Assembly: GCF_003248455.1 (NCBI RefSeq)
Contig: NZ_QFNM01000022.1
Location: 52,834 to 116,833 of the forward strand
From: Brevundimonas sp.
GTDB lineage: Bacteria; Pseudomonadota; Alphaproteobacteria; Caulobacterales; Caulobacteraceae
Length of the DNA: 64,000 bases
Reading direction: 5' to 3'
Shown: piece by piece, positions 24,622-34,347 of the stretch
Numbering within the stretch: the stretch's first letter is position 1
Layout: every line of letters starts with the position of its first letter
Position numbers and translations under genes: made by a program
The notes under the pieces: model-generated
The model's input: only the letters and a program-made list of their open reading frames with translations
What the model was told of the DNA's origin: nothing
Database searches by the model: none

Positions 24622-24653
24622 GGCGGGCTCCTTGAAACAGCTGGACGCCAGAT

Positions 24654-24670
24654 ATACCCTATGGGGGTAT
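24654..24670. promoter_or_regulatory. CsoR-type operator between the P-type ATPase and csoR
   Basis: ATACCCTATGGGGGTAT, a palindrome with ATACCC and GGGTAT arms, 33 bases before the ATPase start and 53 before csoR. TACCC-GGGTA palindromes with a G run are the known form of CsoR-family operators. Likely represses both genes when copper is low. Confidence 0.85.
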
Positions 24671-24722
24671 CGCGCAAGGCGCTGTCCTGGGGTAGGGTCG
24701 AACGGTCAGAACGAGGAATTGG

Positions 24723-24998
24723 ATGCAGACGGAAACCAAACCCAAGGTGTTGAACCGCCTGAACCGGATCGAGGGCCAGGTTCGCGGCATCGCCCGGATG
24801 GTCGAGGAGGACCGCTACTGCGTGGAGGTCCTCACCCAGCTCCAGGCCGTGCGGGCCGCCCTGCTGCGCGTCGAGAGGGAGGTGCTGAAAGACCACCTCG
24901 ACCATTGCGTCATGGGGGCGATGACCGGCGACGATCTCTCCGATCGCAAGGCCAAGGCCACAGAACTGATCAACCTTCTCGGACGCGCATCGCGCTAG
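24723..24998 (+). CDS. csoR: CsoR-type copper-sensing repressor
   Basis: 91 residues, GAGGA upstream. CsoR/RcnR family (all-helical). Cu(I) ligand fingerprint C-H-C is visible: Cys33 (RYCVEV), His58 and Cys62 (DHLDHC), with the 25 and 4 residue spacing of CsoR. There is no N-terminal His, unlike nickel sensors. NRLNRIEGQVRGIARMVEED is the conserved first helix with the DNA-contacting Arg. Divergent from the P-type ATPase, which it probably controls via the palindrome at 24654-24670. Confidence 0.92.
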   Translation: MQTETKPKVLNRLNRIEGQVRGIARMVEEDRYCVEVLTQLQAVRAALLRVEREVLKDHLDHCVMGAMTGDDLSDRKAKATELINLLGRASR

Positions 24999-25183
24999 CG
25001 CAGGATATTTCCCTAGACGGCCTGTCGGATTGGTTCGGCGAGCGTCCTAAAATATCCTCTCGGGTAGTAGGGCCGATCGGACACGCCGATCTGGCCTGTC
25101 CGGGGGCGTGTGGGCCCCGGACCGGAACTTGCCCAAGAGATGATCCCACAGGCTGATGAACAGGCCGAAAAACCCACGGAGAA

Positions 25184-25648
25184 TCACGGGCGCATAGCGA
25201 AGACGTGGAGCCTGCATCTGCGCCTAGGCCAGGACCTTGAGGCGCCGACCGACCAGGCCCCACGGGCGACGGCTCCGGGCGCCGGGTCCTCAGACGGCTT
25301 GAGAAGCACCCCTTCAAGGCGTGGATCCAGCTTATACGCCTTGACGCCGAGCCGTTCTCTGAAGCCCGCCACGATGCGGTCCGGCTGGGCCTCAGGGCTC
25401 GACAGGGCCGTCAGGGAGGGCGGAATGACGAGGCGAGGGCCGGCCCGATCAGCGCCAGAAAGCCCGATGACGATCGCCTGACGGCTCGGGGCGCGACGGT
25501 CGTCCAGAACCACGCGGGCCGAGCCCGCGCGAGCCACGGTCAGCTGGATTGCGACATGGGCGTGGGCGACGTGGTCTTCGTGCGGGCCCGCATGGGCGGC
25601 CGATCCATCGCCCATGGAGAAAACCGCGCTCGATGAGATCCAGGCCAT
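25184..25648 (-). CDS. Unrecognised open frame, possibly a degraded gene
   Basis: 154 residues if read from ATG 25648. The middle part (ARVVLDDRRAPSRQAIVIGL, RPRLVIPPSL-like stretch, QPDRIVAGFRERLGVKAYKL) has protein-like composition and high GC at third positions, but the ends do not, and no ribosome binding site is evident. The whole gap 24999-25890 has no better candidate. Possibilities are a species-specific periplasmic protein (HAGPHEDHVAHAHVAIQ near the N-terminus is His-rich) or a remnant with frameshifts. I do not assign a function. Confidence 0.3.
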   Translation of the reverse strand: MAWISSSAVFSMGDGSAAHAGPHEDHVAHAHVAIQLTVARAGSARVVLDDRRAPSRQAIVIGLSGADRAGPRLVIPPSLTALSSPEAQPDRIVAGFRERLGVKAYKLDPRLEGVLLKPSEDPAPGAVARGAWSVGASRSWPRRRCRLHVFAMRP

Positions 25649-25890
25649 CGTTCACCATGGCCGCGCCGGTCTGTGGGCTGAGCCGGTGGCGCGCGTCATC
25701 GCGCCTTCCGATGAAAACCTGCAAGCCGATCGCCATGAGCCCGCGAGCGGCGCAGGATCAGATCATGGCCTTTTCTCCAGCGCGGCAGGCCTGATCCCCA
25801 GATGCGACAGAATGAGGGATGGAGGCGACCGATGCGTAGACCAATTAAGCGGTCCGTCCTGTGCCGCCTGCCTTTGGGGGGCCATCGTTC

Positions 25891-27015
25891 ATGACGTCCG
25901 TTTCTCCGACTCACGAAGGCTACCCGGCTGATCTGATGGCCCTGACCAGCCTGCGGGCCTTCCTGGCCATGGGCGTGGTGCTGTTCCACTACCAGCTTCA
26001 GTGGGATCCGGCCCTCGGCTACAGCCCGATCATCGAGCGAAGCCGGCTGGCGGTCGACGCCTTCTTCATGCTGTCGGGCTTCATTCTGGCCCACGTCTAC
26101 GGCCCCGCTTTCGCCGCAGGAACATTCAGCTACAGGCGCTTCCTCGTGGCCCGCTTGGCTCGGCTCTATCCCCTCCATCTGGCGATTTTGGGCGGTGTTC
26201 TGATCATGGTGCTCGGAGCTTCAATCTCTGGCGTTCCGTTCGATCTCTCGACCTATACGACAGAGGGCTTCTTCAAGACCCTGTTCCTGGTGCAGGCGTG
26301 GTTTCCAAGCGAAATCGGATACAATTGGAGCGGCCCGTCCTGGTCGCTCTCGGCGGAATGGTTCGCCTATCTGCTGTTCCCGGCCTACGCCCTTCTCTCG
26401 ATCCGGATGAGACATCGTCCTTGGTTCCTGCTCGGCTTGGGCATCGTCAGCTATGTTGTCATCGACGCGGCCTACGTCTCAACCTTCGGCAAGGTTCTGC
26501 CTCGGGCCGAGGACGACATGGGCATCTTGCGCATAGCGCCGGCCTTTCTGATCGGCATGGCGCTCTACGGCTTGGGCCATCGCTGGCGCTGGAGCCGGCC
26601 CGTCGCCATCGCCGCCGCCCTGGCTGCTACCCTCGTGTTGCTCGGCGCTATGCAGCTGTCGTTGGACGACCGGATCATCGTCGCCCTCTCAGCCCCCGTT
26701 ATCCTGACCTGGTCCCTGCTCGCACGCGCGGACTGCGAGGGGCCTCTCGCCGCCCCTGCGCTGGTTTTCGCCGGTGAAGCCTCCTTCGCCCTCTATCTCG
26801 TGCACATGCCCGTCCTCGTCGCCTTCAAGGGCGTGGTCGCCGAACTGCGCGGCATCGACAGCGCCTTCCGCATCACGCCAGTCGAACTGGCAGGGTTGTT
26901 CGTCGTCACGGCGCTGATCGCGGCGGCCCTGCATCTGCTCGTTGAGAAACCTGGGCGAACCTGGATCCGACGCCGGTTCGAAAGCCGGCGAGCCCGGCCC
27001 GCAGCGCCGGCCTGA
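25891..27015 (+). CDS. Membrane acyltransferase of the OafA/YrhL (acyltransferase-3) family
   Basis: About 374 residues from ATG 25891 (a GTG at 25861 is an in-frame alternative). Ten or so TM helices. Family marks: SLRAFLAMGVVLFHYQLQW with the catalytic-type His, AVDAFFMLSGFILAHVY, FLVARLARLYPLHL with the conserved Arg, and WSLSAEWFAYLLFP. These enzymes transfer acyl groups to surface sugars or other extracytoplasmic acceptors. It is not a metal gene and stands alone between the copper and czc regions. Substrate cannot be told from sequence. Confidence 0.9.
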   Translation: MTSVSPTHEGYPADLMALTSLRAFLAMGVVLFHYQLQWDPALGYSPIIERSRLAVDAFFMLSGFILAHVYGPAFAAGTFSYRRFLVARLARLYPLHLAILGGVLIMVLGASISGVPFDLSTYTTEGFFKTLFLVQAWFPSEIGYNWSGPSWSLSAEWFAYLLFPAYALLSIRMRHRPWFLLGLGIVSYVVIDAAYVSTFGKVLPRAEDDMGILRIAPAFLIGMALYGLGHRWRWSRPVAIAAALAATLVLLGAMQLSLDDRIIVALSAPVILTWSLLARADCEGPLAAPALVFAGEASFALYLVHMPVLVAFKGVVAELRGIDSAFRITPVELAGLFVVTALIAAALHLLVEKPGRTWIRRRFESRRARPAAPA

Positions 27016-27330
27016 CCCCGGGCCACGAGACGTGGGTACTGCCTCGGCGTCGGTCAATCCCGACCGGTCGGCGCCGCACTGGCGCCGCAGCGACCCGCAG
27101 CCCACCAAGAAAACATTTTGAGAATGATAGTGAGTCACTCCCATGCCGCCCCTTACCACGACTGGCGGATCGATCAATGTTCGCATCGTCGCAGCCGTCA
27201 ACGGAGCTCCCGACCTCCGCCATCACGTATCCACCTGAAGGACGAATCCTAGCCATATCGTGATGCGGCAACCTCGACCGTTGCCATTGGGATCGGGTCG
27301 CACTATGGCGGATGAAGGAGCCGTTCAATC
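27016..27330. other. Intergenic region upstream of the czc operon
   Basis: 315 bases without a supported gene. It holds the ribosome binding site GAAGGAG (27312-27318) of the next gene. I find no copy of the GAGGG-N16-CGTA motif here, so the czc operon seems to be outside that regulon. No clear palindromic operator was recognised. Confidence 0.5.
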
Positions 27331-27777
27331 TTGTCTCGCCTGTTTCGCACCATTTGCGTCAGCCTGTGCGCCGCCCTCGTGGCGACGTTGAGCCTGCATG
27401 GGGTTCAGGAAGGGCGGCACCAGATTGCCCATGCGTCGGATTGGCCGGCAGTCGCGATCGGCCACGGTGATCACGCAGAGATCGCGGACGTCGATCATGG
27501 CTCGCTGCACGTCCATATCGCCCCCGACGCGCCGGCCGAGGATCCACTGGATCAAGCCGAAGACGGCGAAGACGAGGGCGAGGCCGGGCGTCCAGCAAGC
27601 CATCACCACCATACGAGCGGCGACAGCCACACCGCCATCCCGATCCTCAACCGCGATCTGAGCCCCCTCGTCGCCATGAACGCCGTGCTGATCCAGCCGG
27701 CGGGCGATGGCGCACGTCCGGCCCACGACGGCGACGGGCCTGAATACCCTCCCAGACGGACGCGCACGATCATCTGA
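27331..27777 (+). CDS. His/Asp-rich secreted protein heading the czc operon
   Basis: 148 residues from TTG 27331 with GAAGGAG ten bases upstream. N-terminal signal (ICVSLCAALVATLSLHG), then a hydrophilic region full of His and acidic residues (GHGDHAEIADVDHGSLHVHI; HHHHTSGDSH). No enzymatic domain. Small His-rich periplasmic proteins at the head of czcCBA operons (for instance CzcI) are known and thought to modulate czc expression or bind Zn/Cd/Co; similarity here is positional and compositional only. Confidence 0.68.
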   Translation: MSRLFRTICVSLCAALVATLSLHGVQEGRHQIAHASDWPAVAIGHGDHAEIADVDHGSLHVHIAPDAPAEDPLDQAEDGEDEGEAGRPASHHHHTSGDSHTAIPILNRDLSPLVAMNAVLIQPAGDGARPAHDGDGPEYPPRRTRTII

Positions 27778-27830
27778 TCCGACGCGGCCAATCGGTCGCG
27801 CGTGCACCCCCGTTTCCCGGAGAGAATCCC

Positions 27831-29147
27831 TTGAAGACCCCATCGTCCGGCATTGCCGGGCCGTGGGCGCGACTGACGGCCGTGTCGGCCCTCGCGCTCA
27901 TTCTGGCGGCCTCGCTGCCGCCGACCCTTGCTGTCGCACAGGATGCGGCGGCCACGTCCACCGCGCCTGTACTGTCGCTGGACGAGGCGCTGCGTCGAGC
28001 CGCCCTGGTCGATCCCTCACTGGCACCGACCCAGGCCCGGCGACAGGCGTCGCGGGCAGCCGTGCGTCAGGCGGACGTTCGTCCCAACCCCACGCTTGGG
28101 GTGATGGTCGAGAACTTTCCGACCATCGGCGGAGGCGACCTGTTCCGTCGGACCGAGACCACGCTCACAGTCGAGCAACGGTTCGAGCGGGGCGGTGACA
28201 GGTCCGCCCGTGTCTCTCTCGCCGAAGCCGAAGGGCTGCTGGTCGACGCCACCGCGCGCATTCGCCAGTTGGACCGGCTCGAACAGGTGCAGCGCGCCTG
28301 GGCGGAAGCTCTGGCGGCTCAGGCCGAGTTGGAGATCGCCCGCGAGCGCCTTGACCTCGCCGAACGGTTCCAGACCGAGGTCGGTCGCCGCGTGGACATG
28401 GCGCGCGATCCTCTGTTCGCCGGGGCGCGCGCCGAGGCCGAACTGGCTCAGGCCCAGATCGACTTCGATCAGGCCGGGATTACCGTCCGGGTCGCCAACA
28501 TTTCGCTGGCCCGGTTCTGGGATGGGTCATCGGACTTCACCCTTGGCGCCGAGACCTTCGCCGACACCCGGTCGGCGCTCGACGTCACGGATGGGGTCGC
28601 CCAGGCGGACCTGGACATCTTCGTCGCACAGCGCGACATCGCCGTCGCCCGGGTGGCGGTGGAGACGGCCCGCGCCCGGTCGGACGCCACGGTCAGCGCC
28701 GGCGTCCGTCACTTCGGGGACGGCAACGACCTCGGCTTTGTCGTCGGCGCGTCGATTCCCCTTGGTCGCTACGACCAGAACCTCGGGGCCATCGACCGCG
28801 CCCGAGCGGAGGGGCTGGCCGTCGAGGGTGATCTCGCCGCCGCCCGCATCGACCGTGAACGTGAGATCGCGCGCCTGCAGGTTCAGGTCATGGCCCGAGC
28901 CAGCGAAGCTCGCAGGATCGGGCAGGAAACCCTTCCCCAGGCCGAGCGCGCCGTCGTTCTGGTGCGCGACGGCTTCAACAGGGGCGGCTTCACCTACAAC
29001 GACGTCATCTCCGCCCAGACCGCCCTGCTGCAGACCCGCGCCCGCCGCGTCGCGGTGCTCAAGCAATTCCATATCGATCGCGCCCGCCTCGACAGACTGA
29101 CCGGCGCGCACGGCGACCTGATCCTCGCCCTGGAGACTCAACCATGA
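27831..29147 (+). CDS. czcC: CzcC-type outer-membrane efflux channel
   Basis: 438 residues from TTG 27831. Signal peptide to about residue 37, then the TolC-family (OEP) repeats: LSLDEALRRAALVDPSLAPT with PNPTLGVMVENF, and the second repeat from RSALDVTDGVAQADLDIFVA onward, ending with GFTYNDVISAQTALL. The domain order and the VENFPTIGGGDLF region are as in CzcC/CnrC proteins. It forms the outer-membrane duct of CzcCBA. The stop overlaps the czcB start (ATGA). Confidence 0.92.
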   Translation: MKTPSSGIAGPWARLTAVSALALILAASLPPTLAVAQDAAATSTAPVLSLDEALRRAALVDPSLAPTQARRQASRAAVRQADVRPNPTLGVMVENFPTIGGGDLFRRTETTLTVEQRFERGGDRSARVSLAEAEGLLVDATARIRQLDRLEQVQRAWAEALAAQAELEIARERLDLAERFQTEVGRRVDMARDPLFAGARAEAELAQAQIDFDQAGITVRVANISLARFWDGSSDFTLGAETFADTRSALDVTDGVAQADLDIFVAQRDIAVARVAVETARARSDATVSAGVRHFGDGNDLGFVVGASIPLGRYDQNLGAIDRARAEGLAVEGDLAAARIDREREIARLQVQVMARASEARRIGQETLPQAERAVVLVRDGFNRGGFTYNDVISAQTALLQTRARRVAVLKQFHIDRARLDRLTGAHGDLILALETQP

Positions 29148-30406
29148 TCCGCCTGACACCTTCGCGGCGCTGGCTCGTTGCGTCCGCGATCGTCCTCGCC
29201 TTCGCCGCCGCCGCTTGCGGAGACAAGCCCGCCGAAAAGGCAGGCGAAAACGGCGAGGCTGCCGCCGCCGACTATGAGCGTGGCCCTCACCGAGGCCGGA
29301 TGCTCCGCGACGGAGACTTCGCCCTTGAGATCACCATCTTCGAGGAAGGACCAGAGCCCCTGTTCCGGCTCTATCCCTATCTGAAGGACAAGCCGCTCGA
29401 TCCACGTCAGGTCCAGGCGACCATGGCCCTGACCCGTCTCGGGCCGAAGGTCGATCGGTTCACCTTCATCCCGACCGAGGACTATCTCGCCAGCCCCGGT
29501 GTCGTCTCCGAGCCGCACTCCTTCGACGTGGCGGTCGCGGCGACCCAGAACGGCAAGCGATCGACCTGGGCCTACCAGTCCTATGAGGGTCGCACCGTCA
29601 TCTCAGCCGACGCCGCCCGCGCCGGTGGCGTCACCACGCAGCGCGCCGGTTCCGCAGTCCTGGGCGAGTCTCTGCCGTTGAGCGGTCGGGTCGAGATCAC
29701 GCCTGAGGGCCAGAGCGATGTCTTCGCCCGCTATCCGGGTCGGGTGATGGCGTTGAACGTCGAACTGGGCCAGCGCGTATCGCGAGGCCAGGTTGTGGCG
29801 CGGGTCGAGTCCAGCGAGAGCCTCCAGACCTATTCCGTCACCGCGCCGATCTCCGGCGTCATCATGGCCAAGAACGTCAACGCCGGGGCCATCACCGGCG
29901 CGGGCGGCGAGCCGATGCTGGTGATCGGCGACCCAACCCGCCTCCATGCCGAGTTCGCCCTCTATCCGCGCGATGCAGAACGTGTCCGCCGGGGCCAGCG
30001 GGTCGAGGTCACCAGTCTGGCAGGTGACCACCGTTTCAATGGCGTCATCGAAACCATCCTGCCCGGCTCTGATCCGATGAGCCAGACCCTGATCGCCCAT
30101 GTCGAACTGGCCTATCAGGGCGGCGTCTGGCGGCCGGGCCTGGGAGTACAGGGCACCGTTCAGGTCGGTGAGGGTGCAGTGCCTCTCGCCGTCCAGACCA
30201 AGGCCATCCAGCCGTTCCGCGATTTCCAGGTCGTCTACGCCAAGGTCGGCAACACCTATGAGGTGCGGATGCTCGAACTGGGCCGAAGGACCGACGAGTG
30301 GACCGAGGTGCTTGGCGGGCTCGAACCCCGAACCGAATACGTCGTGGACGGCGCCTTCCTCATTCGCGCGGACATCGAAAAGTCCGGCGCGAGCCATGAT
30401 CACTAG
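29144..30406 (+). CDS. czcB: CzcB-type periplasmic adaptor lipoprotein
   Basis: 420 residues. Lipobox AFAAAACG (Cys 25). An N-terminal domain of about 110 residues (GPHRGRMLRDGDFALEITIF, then the FTFIPTEDYLAS segment) precedes the adaptor core; this type of domain is found in CzcB/CnrB proteins and may hold metal. Core: GRVMALNVELGQRVSRGQVV biotinyl-lipoyl-like motif, beta barrel and membrane-proximal domain, then a His-containing C-terminus (ASHDH). The adaptor links CzcA and CzcC. Overlaps czcC by four bases; 14 bases before czcA. Confidence 0.92.
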   Translation: MIRLTPSRRWLVASAIVLAFAAAACGDKPAEKAGENGEAAAADYERGPHRGRMLRDGDFALEITIFEEGPEPLFRLYPYLKDKPLDPRQVQATMALTRLGPKVDRFTFIPTEDYLASPGVVSEPHSFDVAVAATQNGKRSTWAYQSYEGRTVISADAARAGGVTTQRAGSAVLGESLPLSGRVEITPEGQSDVFARYPGRVMALNVELGQRVSRGQVVARVESSESLQTYSVTAPISGVIMAKNVNAGAITGAGGEPMLVIGDPTRLHAEFALYPRDAERVRRGQRVEVTSLAGDHRFNGVIETILPGSDPMSQTLIAHVELAYQGGVWRPGLGVQGTVQVGEGAVPLAVQTKAIQPFRDFQVVYAKVGNTYEVRMLELGRRTDEWTEVLGGLEPRTEYVVDGAFLIRADIEKSGASHDH

Positions 30407-30420
30407 GGGGCGCGAGAACC

Positions 30421-33400
30421 ATGCTTGCACGCATCATCGCCCTGTCGATCCGCTTCCGATGGGCGGTCATGGGGCTCGTCCTCCTGGCCTGCGCCATCGG
30501 CGTCTGGAGCTTCCAGCGCCTGCCGATCGACGCCACTCCGGACATCACCAACGTCCAGATTCAGATCAACACCGAAGCCCCCGGCTATTCGCCGCTGGAG
30601 GCCGAACAGCGCATCACCTTCCCCGTCGAGACCGCCGTCGCAGGCGTTCCGGGCCTTCAATACACCCGCTCGGTTTCGCGATACGGGTTGAGCCAGGTGA
30701 CCGTCATCTTCGACGACGGCACCGACATCTATTTCGCACGCCAACTGGTGAATGAGCGCCTCCAAAGCGCCCTCGGTCAGCTTCCCCCCGGCGTCACCCC
30801 TGAACTTGGCCCTATCGCCACCGGCCTCGGGGAGATCTTCATGTATACGGTCGAGGCCGAGCCGGGTGCACGACGTCCCGACGGCCAGCCCTATACGACC
30901 GAAGACCTGCGCACGCTTCAGGACTGGGTCATCCGGCCCCAGCTTCGCAACACGCGCGGTGTCACCGAGGTCAACACCGTCGGCGGCTACGAGCGTCAGT
31001 ATCACGTCACACCCGATCCGCAGCGGCTGGCGGCCTACGGGGTGACCATGGCCGAGGTGGTCGAAGCGCTGGACAACAACAACGCCAACGTCGGCGCGGG
31101 CTATGTCGAGCGCTTCGGCGAACAGTATCTGATCCGGGTGCCGGGGCAGGCTTCGACGAGTGAAGACCTGGGCAACATCGTGATCGCCACGCGTGGGGGC
31201 GTTCCGATCCGCATCCTGGACGTCGCCGACATCGGAATGGGCCAGGAACTTCGCACCGGCGCCGCGACCGAGAACGGCAAGGAGACGGTCCTTGCGACGG
31301 TTCTCATGCTGGCTGGCGAGAACAGCCGTATCGTCGCCCAGGCCGCCGCCGCCAGCCTGCAGGAAGCCGCCAAGGCCCTGCCGCCCGGTGTCGTCGCCAC
31401 GCCGGTCTACGACCGCACCGAACTGGTGGAACGCGCCATCCACACCGTCGAAAAGAACCTCGTCGAGGGCGCCCTGCTGGTCATCGTCGTGCTGTTCCTG
31501 CTGCTCGGCAACATCCGCGCGGCCCTGATCACGGCGGCGGTCATTCCCGTCACCATGCTGATGACCATCACCGGCATGGTGCGGACCGGAACCTCCGGCA
31601 ATCTGATGAGCCTCGGCGCGCTCGACTTCGGCCTGATCGTGGACGGCGCCGTCATCATCGTCGAGAACTGCCTCAGGCGCTACGGCGAGGCCCAGCATCG
31701 CCTGGGTCGTATCCTGACCCGCGAGGAACGGTTCGATCTGGCGGCGACCGCCTCCAGCGAGGTAATCCGGCCCTCGCTATTCGGGGTCATGATCATCACC
31801 CTGGTCTATGTCCCCATCTTCGCCCTGACCGGGGTGGAGGGGAAGACCTTCCACCCGATGGCGATCACCGTCGTCATCGCCCTGACGGCAGCGCTCCTGC
31901 TGTCCCTGACCTTCGTACCCGCCGCCGTCGCCATGTTCGTCACCGGCAAGGTCGAGGAGAAGGACAGCTTCCTGATGCGCTGGGCCCGGGTGGGTTATCA
32001 GCCGGCGCTCGACTTCGCGCTCAGGACCCGCAGCCTGATGATCGGCATTGCGGTCGTGCTGGTGCTGCTCGCCGGGTTCGGGGCGTCGCGGATGGGCTCG
32101 GAGTTCGTGCCCAATCTCGACGAAGGCGACATCGCCATGCACGCCCTGCGCATCCCGGGCACCAGCCTGACCCAGGCCGTGCAGATGCAGACTGCGTTGG
32201 AAGCCCGCATCGCCCGCTTCCCCGAGGTGGAGCGGGTCGTGGCCAAGATCGGCACCGCCGAGGTCGCCACCGATCCGGTGCCGCCCTCGGTCGCCGACAC
32301 CTTCATCATGCTGAAGGACAGGAAGGATTGGCCGAACCCTCGCAAGTCTCGCGGCGACCTCGTCGCCGAGATGGAAGAGGCCGTGAATGAGATTCCCGGC
32401 AGCAAATACGAGTTCACCCAGCCGATCCAGATGCGGTTCAACGAACTGCTGAGCGGGGTGCGGGCCGACGTCGCCATCAAGGTCTATGGCGACGATCTCG
32501 ACGAACTGCTGCGCCTCGGCGCCGAGATCGAAGCCATCGTGGCCTCGGTGGACGGGGCCGCCGATCCCCAGACCGAACAGATCACCGGCCTGCCGGTGCT
32601 CCAGATCACACCCAACCGACCCGCCATGGCGCGCCTTGGCCTGAGCATCGAAGACGTCCAGTCGGTTATCTCCACCTCAATGGGCGGCACGACCGCCGGG
32701 CAAATCTTCGAGGGTGACCGTCGTTTCGACGTCGTTGTCCGCCTGCCCGAGCGTCTGCGCGCCGACACCAACGCCATCGGTCGTCTCCAGGTCCCGCTCC
32801 CGGCGGGCGAAGGACAGCCGCGTCAGTTCGTGCCCCTGAATGAGGTCGCCACGATCGAACTCACAAAGGGTCCGAACCAGATCAGCCGAGAGAACGGCAA
32901 ACGCCGCATCGTGACCACGGCCAATGTCCGCGACCGCGACCTGGGTTCGTTCATCCGCGAGGTTCAGGACCGGGTCGATGCTGAGGTCGCCATACCGGCC
33001 GGCTATTGGGTCACCTATGGCGGAACGTTCGAGCAGTTGATCTCGGCCGCCAAACGATTGCAACTCGTGGTTCCCGCGGTGTTGCTGCTGATCTTCGGCC
33101 TGCTGTTCGCCTTGTTCCGCTCGGTCAAGGACTCGGCCATCGTTTTCTCCGGCGTGCCTCTGGCCCTGACCGGAGGGGTGGCCGCCCTGATGCTGCGTGG
33201 GCTGCCTCTGTCGATCTCGGCGGGGGTCGGATTCATCGCCCTGTCCGGGGTCGCCGTGCTCAACGGTGTCGTCATGGTCACCTTCATCCGCAGCCTGATC
33301 GCCGAAGGGAAGCCTCTTGGCGAGGCAATCCGGGAGGGGGCGCTGACCCGTCTTCGCCCGGTGCTGATGACGGCGCTCGTCGCCAGCCTCGGCTTCGTGC

Positions 33401-33567
33401 CCATGGCCTTGAACGTCGGAGCCGGCGCCGAGGTCCAGCGCCCGCTGGCCACGGTCGTCATCGGCGGGATCATCTCCTCGACCCTGCTGACCCTGCTCGT
33501 GCTCCCCGCCCTCTACAGCCTCGTCCACGGCCGCCCGTCTTCGCCGAACGGCGTCAGACGGTCGTAG
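30421..33567 (+). CDS. czcA: CzcA-type heavy-metal RND efflux transporter (Co/Zn/Cd or Ni)
   Basis: 1048 residues, full length. TM4 carries LDFGLIVDGAVIIVENCLRR, with the Asp-Asp-Glu proton-relay residues of the divalent-metal HME-RND group, in contrast to the CusA in the same window. Other marks: PDITNVQIQINTEAPGYSP near the N-terminus and RVVAKIGTAEVATDPVPPS in the porter domain. Pumps divalent cations across the envelope with CzcBC. Followed by HupE-like and nickel genes, so nickel or cobalt is a plausible substrate besides Zn/Cd; the sequence alone does not decide. Confidence 0.94.
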   Translation: MLARIIALSIRFRWAVMGLVLLACAIGVWSFQRLPIDATPDITNVQIQINTEAPGYSPLEAEQRITFPVETAVAGVPGLQYTRSVSRYGLSQVTVIFDDGTDIYFARQLVNERLQSALGQLPPGVTPELGPIATGLGEIFMYTVEAEPGARRPDGQPYTTEDLRTLQDWVIRPQLRNTRGVTEVNTVGGYERQYHVTPDPQRLAAYGVTMAEVVEALDNNNANVGAGYVERFGEQYLIRVPGQASTSEDLGNIVIATRGGVPIRILDVADIGMGQELRTGAATENGKETVLATVLMLAGENSRIVAQAAAASLQEAAKALPPGVVATPVYDRTELVERAIHTVEKNLVEGALLVIVVLFLLLGNIRAALITAAVIPVTMLMTITGMVRTGTSGNLMSLGALDFGLIVDGAVIIVENCLRRYGEAQHRLGRILTREERFDLAATASSEVIRPSLFGVMIITLVYVPIFALTGVEGKTFHPMAITVVIALTAALLLSLTFVPAAVAMFVTGKVEEKDSFLMRWARVGYQPALDFALRTRSLMIGIAVVLVLLAGFGASRMGSEFVPNLDEGDIAMHALRIPGTSLTQAVQMQTALEARIARFPEVERVVAKIGTAEVATDPVPPSVADTFIMLKDRKDWPNPRKSRGDLVAEMEEAVNEIPGSKYEFTQPIQMRFNELLSGVRADVAIKVYGDDLDELLRLGAEIEAIVASVDGAADPQTEQITGLPVLQITPNRPAMARLGLSIEDVQSVISTSMGGTTAGQIFEGDRRFDVVVRLPERLRADTNAIGRLQVPLPAGEGQPRQFVPLNEVATIELTKGPNQISRENGKRRIVTTANVRDRDLGSFIREVQDRVDAEVAIPAGYWVTYGGTFEQLISAAKRLQLVVPAVLLLIFGLLFALFRSVKDSAIVFSGVPLALTGGVAALMLRGLPLSISAGVGFIALSGVAVLNGVVMVTFIRSLIAEGKPLGEAIREGALTRLRPVLMTALVASLGFVPMALNVGAGAEVQRPLATVVIGGIISSTLLTLLVLPALYSLVHGRPSSPNGVRRS

Positions 33568-33605
33568 CGTGAGCGGCTTCCCTTCGCATACTCCCGGAGG
33601 ACTTC

Positions 33606-34334
33606 ATGAACCCGCGTCTCCAGCGCGCGACCGCCTGGTTGCGAACGCCCATCGGCCTGCTGAGCGCAGGCCTGTTGGTGCTCTTCCTCAACGGCCTGTT
33701 CACCGCCACCCTGGCGCACGGGGTGGCGGCAGGGGACAAGGGCTACATCCAGGAGACGTCCGGCATCGTCTTCTGGCCCTTCGTCTATCTGGGGGCCAAG
33801 CACATGGTCACCGGTTACGACCATCTGCTGTTCCTGTTCGGGGTGATCTTCTACCTCTACCGCCTCAAGGATATCAGCCTCTACGTCACCATGTTCGCCG
33901 TCGGGCATTCGACGACCCTGCTGCTGGGCGTGATGCTGAACGTCAACGTCTCCAGTTATCTGATCGACGCCATCATCGGCCTGTCCGTCGTCTACAAGGC
34001 GCTCGACAACATGGGGGCCTACCGACGCTGGTTCGGTGTCCAGCCGGACGCCAGGGCCGCGACCCTGGCGTTCGGTCTGTTCCACGGCCTGGGTCTGGCG
34101 ACCAAACTGCAGGACTTCCAGCTGTCTTCAGACGGCCTCTTGGTCAACCTGATCGCCTTCAACATCGGCGTGGAGATCGGCCAGCTTCTGGCGCTCGGAG
34201 CCATCCTGATCGCCATGGGATTCTGGCGCCGGACCGCCAGCTTCGGGCGCCACGCCTATCTGGCCAACGTCATCCTCATGATCCTCGGTTTCATCCTGAC
34301 GGGCTATCAGCTCGTCGGCTTCTTCGTCGCCTGA
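33606..34334 (+). CDS. HupE/UreJ-like membrane protein
   Basis: 242 residues, GGAGGAC upstream. About six TM helices with the HupE/UreJ core: FVYLGAKHMVTGYDHLLFLFG (conserved His-x-xx-GYDHLLF), FAVGHSTTLLLGV, LAFGLFHGLGLATKLQDF and FNIGVEIGQL. HupE/UreJ proteins transport nickel (or cobalt); this longer variant is commonly next to czc-type efflux genes in Proteobacteria. Direction of transport in that setting is unknown. 38 bases after czcA and 13 before the anchor protein, so probably one operon. Confidence 0.88.
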   Translation: MNPRLQRATAWLRTPIGLLSAGLLVLFLNGLFTATLAHGVAAGDKGYIQETSGIVFWPFVYLGAKHMVTGYDHLLFLFGVIFYLYRLKDISLYVTMFAVGHSTTLLLGVMLNVNVSSYLIDAIIGLSVVYKALDNMGAYRRWFGVQPDARAATLAFGLFHGLGLATKLQDFQLSSDGLLVNLIAFNIGVEIGQLLALGAILIAMGFWRRTASFGRHAYLANVILMILGFILTGYQLVGFFVA

Positions 34335-34347
34335 CGGGAGACCTTCC

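Noticed and set aside
23086..24753. 555-codon plus-strand frame opposite the P-type ATPase
   Set aside because: Antisense shadow; the minus strand has every P1B motif.
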